Shown here: piece after piece, positions 58,313-64,000 of the stretch
How the letters are laid out: every line of letters begins with the position of its first letter
How positions within the stretch are numbered: position 1 is the first letter of the stretch
From: Xenoacremonium recifei
Lineage: Eukaryota; Ascomycota; Sordariomycetes; Hypocreales; Nectriaceae
Assembly (NCBI GenBank): GCA_012184525.1
Contig: WOFQ01000053.1
Coordinates: 62,001 to 126,000, forward strand
Direction of reading: 5' to 3'
DNA length: 64,000 nt
The notes under the pieces: model-generated
The model's input: only the letters and a program-made list of their open reading frames with translations
What the model was told of the DNA's origin: nothing
Databases searched by the model: none
Translations under genes and position numbers: made by a program

Positions 58313-58777
58313 ATGCCTTCGCAACGCCCCTACTTCCTCTCCAGCTTCCTCGCTGCCTTCCGGCCTCAAGGCCCCTCCTTGTCGACCTCATCTCAGCAAC
58401 CAAACAAACACTCCCACTCCCATTCGCACGCCCACAGCCAAACCGCCTCTGCCTCCACTGCATCAGCATCGTCAGCCCGCGCCTCTGCGACCGCCTCGGC
58501 GCAATCACCCGCCAACGTCGCCATTCACTCACCCCGCGGAGCCACCTCGGCAGGCAACGTCGCGACCAGTCCTGGCGCTGGAATTCCCATCCCTAGCAGC
58601 TCATCGCGCAGACGTGGCAGCGATAGCAGCAGCGAGGGCTTCCGCGAAGTCCTCGGCGCGGACAAGTGGTACATCGGTGGCCGGACACCTGGCGGCGAGG
58701 AAAAGTTCTTCAAGATGGGCGTCATCCGAAGGGTGCGCAGCAATGACGGCTTGAGCCTCGATCGGCTAAGCTTATAG
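58313..58777 (+). CDS. Small Ser/Ala-rich protein with conserved C-terminus, unknown function
   Basis: 154 aa, no intron, start at the ATG at 58313. The frame is open far upstream, but the sequence there is Arg/Pro/Ser-rich with no protein-like character and is taken as leader. The first two thirds are low-complexity: a histidine/serine run (HSHSHSHAHS), then Ser/Ala repeats. The C-terminal 45 residues look ordered and conserved: EGFREVLGADKWYIGGRTPGG, EKFFKMGVIRR and SNDGLSLDRLSL. This short motif-like tail recalls small Pezizomycotina proteins of unknown role. No localisation signal seen. A regulatory or scaffolding peptide is possible, but this is not supported further. Confidence 0.65.
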   Translation: MPSQRPYFLSSFLAAFRPQGPSLSTSSQQPNKHSHSHSHAHSQTASASTASASSARASATASAQSPANVAIHSPRGATSAGNVATSPGAGIPIPSSSSRRRGSDSSSEGFREVLGADKWYIGGRTPGGEEKFFKMGVIRRVRSNDGLSLDRLSL

Positions 58778-59070
58778 AAGAGTGATGGACCGTGATATAA
58801 TGACGAGATGATTTTTGCGACAGAGACATCGCCCGCTGGCGGTACATAGAGCACCGACGTGGCTCATGGATTGTGAATTACTGTCAAACGACTGGGATTA
58901 CTGGGGGACTTGGAACGGAACATATGGTTCGGGATAAGGATCAAGGTCTGGCGCTACAACGGAGTTTTTGGTCAATATGCTCTCGTCACTTTGAGCACTG
59001 GGATAGGACATTCTGAATGAGAAAAAGTCTATTATAAATATCTTATCGACTCTAACCGTAGACCTTAGGA
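58778..59070. other. Convergent intergenic region
   Basis: 293 bp between two stop codons. Nothing seen. Confidence 0.4.
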
Positions 59071-61419
59071 TCACCACATGAACCTCTGCAGCCGGCCATC
59101 GTCCAATATTGTTCCGTCCTCAGCTTTCCACACGTATGGCTTGGATAGGAATATGTATCCCGTCACTGCATTTATAGCGATGAACCAGAGCGTCTCCACG
59201 ATGAGGCGCATATCATATCGCCTGAAGAACGAAACAACCGGCCCGAGCAGCGCGTTCCGGGAGAGCATATCAGTCAACGTTCCAGGGCCCTCGTGCCCGT
59301 GCAGTCTCCAGGCGGGCACCAACAGCCGCCATATAACCCACGGAATAATGAAGTAGCGCGGCTCGACCAGCGGCGCCGTGACGAGCGACAAGGCTGTAGC
59401 GAGTAGGAAGACGAGGGCTGTGGACGAGCTGGTAGGTTCGCAAGAGAGCGCCAATGGGTCCTTCGTAAGCAGGGCATCAAGGTCTCGCTTCTCAGCGGCT
59501 TGCATCTCGTCTCTAGCTTCAACGGGAAAGGGCACGGAGGATTGACGCGTGCGAGTATCTCTGCGCTTGCCGTATCTCTTCCAGGAGATGTTCATCCACG
59601 AGGGGTCGCTGAGGAAGGGTACCTTGGCAGGGGGTGGTGAGCAGTCATCTGTTTGACTGAAGAACCATGGCGAGCAACCGGCGAAAGTGCCCCAGGTCAT
59701 CAAGCGAGCGAGCGTGTAGGGTGCGACGAGGAGAAGGCGAACAGTGTTGCCGCGGCGGATCGTATAGCGGAAGATGTAGAACATGTAATGGCGGTTGTCG
59801 GCAAGGGTAAAGGGATGGATGATGGTGTTGTACTTGACGATGAGGAGAGAGAGGAGGATTGTGAAGAAGAAGTAGATGAGAGACAAAAGCTTGGAGTTGA
59901 CGAGACAAATGAAAGTTGAAAGTTCTTTGGAGGCGCGAGGATGAGAAACTTCAGTGACCGGAGGTTGCGTCGAGCTAGGTTTCGATGCCAGTTTGCGGCT
60001 GCTGGCCCTCTTCTTCAACTTGGACAGTGTTGCGGGCGGGAGTGATTGTTTTGACGCTGACCCTTTAGGCAAAGCCATCTCGACAAGCCGAATAGCGACA
60101 TTGACGATCGAAAGAGCATATGGCAGGAGAAGTGGAAGGGAGAAAAAGGCGAAGAAAGGCCAGATATAAAGCATCTGTGCTAGGTGTATCGTGGCGACGT
60201 GGTTCGACTTGTCTCCTATCACACCGTTAGCAACTGTAGCATCCCAATGTACAAATAACCAACCCAGAACCACTCCGCCGTTCCAAGCAACGAACGACCC
60301 AAAGCAGGCTATGACGCCGATATACGGCCAGATTTGCCGTGACACGCGCACTGGATTGCATAGAGCGGCGACTCCTAGACTTAGAACACAGAACACCATA
60401 TCTAAATGTAAGGTTAGACTAGAAGTTTCTTCTTGAAAATAGGGGACTCACCCTCAGCCCAGAGCATATTCAATGGCGGGTCATGGACATCTCCAATGGA
60501 ATACCTCCACGCAAAAAACTTCAGCTGCTCGGACAGCGTCGCCATGTACGGCTGATCGATACGCTCTGGTCGCAACGTCTTCACCGCATGCACGGCCTCT
60601 AGCCCTCCCATAAAGACGACAATCCAGAAGACGTTCGTTTGGCGCATCAAGAGTGCTAATATGCCGAGGACTATAGTCCAAACATCGTTTAGGATAGAAC
60701 TCCTGTCCCGAGCCACACGTCCCAGATGGTTGTAATACGCAAGGAGAACAACAGCTGTTGAGGGGACATCGGTATAGTACAGGCCGGAGAAGAAGAAGAG
60801 TAGCGGGAAGAGCCCAATGTTGAATGCTGTGTGAATGGCGTATTGCGAGAAGACCCTGGGCTTCTTCGATGAGCGGGCTTCGTAGAGACGTGCTTCAATC
60901 TCGCGTCGGCATAAGAGCGCGACGTAGGAGAGAAGGACCAACACAATTGCATTGACGAGTCTGAGATTCCGGGTTGTGCATGTATAGTCACGCAGAGAGT
61001 TGCCTAGAGTGACTACATGCGGGACAATGATGGACAGGAGGTATCTAGCAAGTTCAGCATCTCTGTCTGGGCTATGCTGGGCTGGTTGCACTTACAGCCC
61101 AGGGGGCGTCGTGATTTTATCGTCCCATTCTCGAAACTTGCCCTGACAGTACTTCTGCGCCTGCGGTATATGAAAGACCTCGTCCTAAGTCTCGATCAGC
61201 TTCGCGAATCCTGAGATTGACGGAGGAGGTGTCATTCACCAAGTAGGGTTCAGGGACAATGGTCGACACGATACTCGCCCACGAGAAACACGCGACACCT
61301 AGAGTCAGAGGGAACACCAACGCCCATCGTGGAAACGACGCTTTCGATTGACGAAGAAGCCGAAAAACTGTAGCAAGAGTGGCAAAGGGGACGCAAAAGG
61401 CCACAACCGCGGCTCTCAT
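59071..61419 (-). CDS. ALG10: Alpha-1,2-glucosyltransferase ALG10 (dolichyl-P-Glc dependent)
   Basis: About 714 aa in five exons: 61240-61419, 61096-61184, 60452-61044, 60264-60401, 59071-60215. It adds the third, terminal glucose to the dolichol-linked N-glycan precursor in the ER lumen. The N-terminal signature is rebuilt across the first intron: PYL then DEVFHIPQAQKYCQGKF and WDDKITTPPGL, the acidic motif of this family. Multiple membrane helices follow (LRLVNAIVLVLLSYVALL, FPLLFFFSGLYYTD), with MRQTNVFWIVVF, then LGDKSNHVATIHLAQMLY across the fourth intron. The C-terminus has VEPRYFIIPWVIWRL and RLQRFMW. A Lys/Ser-rich loop (about 400-450) is extra relative to yeast. The 48-nt fourth intron (60216-60263) contains no stop and keeps frame, so retention would add 16 residues. 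Confidence 0.96.
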
Positions 61420-62017
61420 GGTTCCAGTCTCTAATACGGACGGCTCGAGTGAGACGCCCTGCTGACTGGTTGAACGCCTTGTGAAGATGCAAGATGAAGG
61501 AGTGAGAGGGAATCTTGGAAAAGAAGCTTAATGAGAGTGGAGAAGCATTAACACGAAATTCATGAATCACGGCGCTATTTCATTCTCGTATCTCTCGTCT
61601 GCCTGTTGTTAGGCGTTGATGTTGAAGGATGAGATTGATTCCCTGAAGGAGTTAGCTGGCAAGTTCTCACCCACAGTGTGTCACTCGACACTATTAATAC
61701 TGTACGCTCTCACTAATTGTGCCGCTGAGCATTTATAAATGATGACACCGGCAAGAAAACTTGACAGTGTTATCAAATGGCCTTCACCTCATCCATTGGA
61801 CTCGTTTCTATCTCGCTGGTGGTAAAACGATGCTTTTGCGCTGCACCACGGCGGTGGCTTCTCGCGCAGAGTGGACCATCCAATCACGACTCGACAATTT
61901 CACAGCAGTCCGGAGAGGATGAGAGGCTCAAAGGAGGTCTATTGGAAATATCTTGTACAAAGCAGAGCCGCTTCTCCCACCGCCACACATTCTATCATTT
62001 AACATCCAACAGCAAGT
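61420..62017. other. Intergenic region
   Basis: 598 bp with the ALG10 promoter and the QCR10 3' end. Nothing else seen. Confidence 0.45.
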
Positions 62018-62860
62018 TTAGAAGGGCTACATAGAAAGTCAGTAATCATGGCAACGAAGCCGGAATATATACTCGGGAAACTCACGTTGTCGGCGGGGTG
62101 GATCTCCTTGGTGAAGTAACCACCGATGACGGGAATCTTCTGTTATGGTATCAGCATTTCTGCTTCTTAGACAATGCTTCGTGGATTCGTACCTGGAGGA
62201 CATCGCGCTGGACTCGGGGAATGCCGTTGGCGAACAGGAGGACGGCAACGAGAGCGGGAGCACCGTAGAAGGCAGTTCGGGTGCCTCTGCAAACAAACCG
62301 TTAGCAAGGCCTCAGATATTTCATCCAGCGTCCGACCCATGAATCGAGATACCCCCGTCGTTTTGTCCATAGCCCAGAGTCGCTCTATTGCCTTCAATCC
62401 CTCCTCTTTTTCTCCTGGATCCTGGGCCTCGGCGGAACGGAAAACGACAATGGGTATTTCGATTGGATCTTCAGACGCTCGATGATGTCTTTTTCGTAGA
62501 GAAACCACTTACACTCGCACGGCCTGCTGGACGGTGAAGCCACCCAGGTTGGGCTGGTAGGAGTACCTGTCATCACACCATTAGCTCTCGGTTCATTCTG
62601 ACCTCCATCCCTCGTCTAAAGCCGATTGTTCTCGCTCGGAGTGATTCGCTCGTCTCGTCTCGACCGTGGAGAATAGATAAAGGTATCTCGGAAACGTACT
62701 TGGGGCCGTAGTTGCTCTTGAACTCCGCGGCGCGGAAGGGAGTCTGCAAGCCATCGTCAGTCAAGCAATTCGATCTCAACTACTTTCAAGACGACCCAAT
62801 TGGCCGCTCAGAAGTCATCGCGACGCAGATATATCCGGGAGAGCTTACGGGAGAAACCAT
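62018..62860 (-). CDS. QCR10: Ubiquinol-cytochrome c reductase subunit 10 (complex III)
   Basis: 88 aa assembled from six exons: 62849-62860 (12 nt), 62700-62743, 62513-62566, 62193-62286, 62086-62139 and 62018-62026 (9 nt). The first exon encodes only MVSP and the last only PF plus stop. Each junction has GT..AG ends and the phases agree. The protein opens TPFRAAEFKSNYGPKY, then SYQPNLGGFTVQQAVRV, a single membrane helix (ALVAVLLFANG), IPRVQRDVLQ, and ends KEIHPADNPF, the usual endings of fungal QCR10. It is a small accessory subunit on the matrix/inner membrane side of cytochrome bc1. Because all exons are short, ORF searches miss it. Five introns in 267 coding bases is a very high intron density. 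Confidence 0.93.
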
Positions 62861-63174
62861 CTTGACTCGTAGGGCGGGTAAAGCCTTTTGTGTCGTTCAA
62901 TTGCAGAGTCACGAAGTCGTCGAAAATGATGTCGCTTTCTTGCGCGAGTTTGCCGGACGGGAAAGACCGGGTTTTGGTAGCCTCAGGCGCAAACCCGGAA
63001 GCTGGACCACTGAGCCAATCAAACGGCCGCGCTTGGGACTTTCAAGGCCCCACCTTTCTTTGAGCTTCATCGTCCAGCCTCGTTTTCATGAATCCTTGCT
63101 AGCAATAGCACGCTTTACACAATTTTGCCATTTTGCCAGATTGCGCTTCAGGCTTGATTGAGTCGACTGAAAGG
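62861..63174. promoter_or_regulatory. Divergent promoter QCR10 / MED4
   Basis: 314 bp between the ATGs of QCR10 (minus) and MED4 (plus); both promoters must lie here. No conserved element recognised. Confidence 0.5.
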
Positions 63175-64000
63175 ATGGACAAGGCTATCGATGGCCGCTT
63201 TGAGCGGCTAGAGAAGGCTCTTGCTAATCTCATTGACTCCGTCACCAAATATCACCCTTCCATGAGCCAGGCCCACGAGCTGGAAGCAGCCGACACGGAG
63301 CTTAGCAAAGGCCTGGAAGAAGGTAAACTTTCTCAACCGCTGTTCGTCCGATATCTTCATGTGTGCTCACAGATTCGTAGTCCAGACACATCAGAACAAC
63401 TACCTCCGGATCCAGCAACTACGCGAATCTTCAGCCATCCTCGATGCCCAAATTCGCGAGACGCTGTCGACCCTCGCTGCAACGCGCAAGGACATTGTCA
63501 GCACTCAAACAACTGCTTTCCCCGACGGTCCAAGCTACCCGATTGTCTACGATGAGCTCCTCCAGTACGCGCGTCGCATCAGCAAGACCACCATGCCGCC
63601 CGCAGGCACCATCAACCCCTTCGCCGATGCCGCTCCTCCAGCGCCCGCCGACGTCGCTACGCCTTCAGCCTCTCAAACACAAAGCCCAGCCGTTCTCAAC
63701 GGAACACCACAGACTGTGCCCCCTGTCTCAGAGCCCGCGACGCAGCAGACAACCACGTCGTCCAACACCAGCCTCCCCGAGCCCATCACCACGTGGCTCA
63801 ACCCGCTCTCCGGCCAGGTGTTCTTCCCATGGCCACTCGAAGACAAGATCCGCTCTGGCGCACTCGCTTCAAACCAGATTCTCGCAGAGCAGGGCATCGA
63901 CCCCAAGGGCTACGACCCTGTCGCCGAAGAGGAACGCAAGCGCAAGGAAGAAGAGGAACGTCGGGAACGCGAGGAGCAAGAGCGCCTCGAGCAGGAGGCC
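63175..64000 (+). CDS. MED4: Mediator of RNA polymerase II subunit 4 (C-terminus beyond edge)
   Basis: Two exons seen, 63175-63322 and 63381 to the window end; the 58-nt intron (GTAAAC..GTAG) joins KGLEE to VQTHQNNYLRIQQL. The N-terminal coiled coil (FERLEKALANLIDSV; LRESSAILDAQIRETLSTLAATRK) is followed by YDELLQYARRISKTTMPP, the most conserved MED4 stretch. A Pro/Ser/Thr-rich linker leads to FFPWPLEDKIRSGALA, another MED4 signature. It then enters a Lys/Glu/Arg-rich helix (EEERKRKEEEERRERE) that runs off the edge. MED4 is a middle-module subunit of Mediator in the nucleus, partner of MED7/MED9. The ATG at 63175 is preferred over the open frame upstream because the coiled coil starts there. 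Confidence 0.93.

Noticed and set aside
1..64000. CRISPR arrays, tRNA or rRNA genes, intact transposons
   Set aside because: No regularly spaced repeats, cloverleaf or rRNA-like blocks, transposase motifs or terminal repeats were seen; a tRNA scan would be the decisive check.

Overview
The window is nuclear DNA of a filamentous ascomycete (Pezizomycotina). Short 45-90 nt introns with GT..AG ends interrupt nearly every gene, Zn2Cys6 regulators are abundant, there is a fungal iterative non-reducing polyketide synthase (NR-PKS), and there are fungal versions of ALG10, QCR10 and MED4. A Eurotiomycete is a reasonable guess but the sequence does not settle it. All exon joins were read by eye from frame, splice signals and family conservation; none has transcript support.

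Left part, about 1-35.8 kb, accessory or secondary-metabolism DNA. A Zn2Cys6 regulator (cut by the left edge), an iron-type alcohol dehydrogenase/maleylacetate reductase-like enzyme, an EthD-domain (TpcK/AurZ-type) protein and a seven-exon NR-PKS (SAT-KS-AT-PT-ACP-ACP-TE, about 2,108 aa) form the core of an aromatic polyketide cluster. The EthD gene and the PKS are divergent and share a 560-bp promoter holding a perfect 12-bp inverted repeat. The second ACP has proline where the phosphopantetheine serine should be. Next comes a tight divergent pair (70 bp apart), a DUF7580-like protein and an AcuF-type C2H2 zinc-finger protein, which looks unrelated to polyketide chemistry and resembles accessory genes of fungal STAND/heterokaryon-incompatibility type. 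It is followed by a zinc alcohol dehydrogenase, a CYP53 (benzoate 4-hydroxylase family) P450, a second Zn2Cys6 regulator, a secreted FAD oxidoreductase and a DHA1-type MFS exporter. These could tailor the polyketide or form a separate aromatic-metabolism module.

Middle part, about 31.5-40 kb, decaying DNA. It has a frame-broken DUF4188 gene, a Zn2Cys6 regulator remnant with a nonsense codon, a C-terminal amino-acid permease fragment and a haloacid-dehalogenase gene with two nonsense codons and a frameshift. An intact third Zn2Cys6 regulator and two small unknown genes lie among them.

Right part, about 42-64 kb, mainly conserved housekeeping genes: a low-complexity acidic protein, a NIPA-type magnesium transporter, a CHIP/STUB1-type TPR/U-box ubiquitin ligase, mitochondrial dihydroorotate dehydrogenase, ALG10 glucosyltransferase, complex III subunit QCR10 (six exons, two of 12 and 9 nt), and MED4 (cut by the right edge). 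A P450 and an alpha/beta hydrolase sit between them as a possible small accessory pair. The change from accessory to core genome falls near 40-42 kb. No tRNA, rRNA, CRISPR array or intact transposon was seen.
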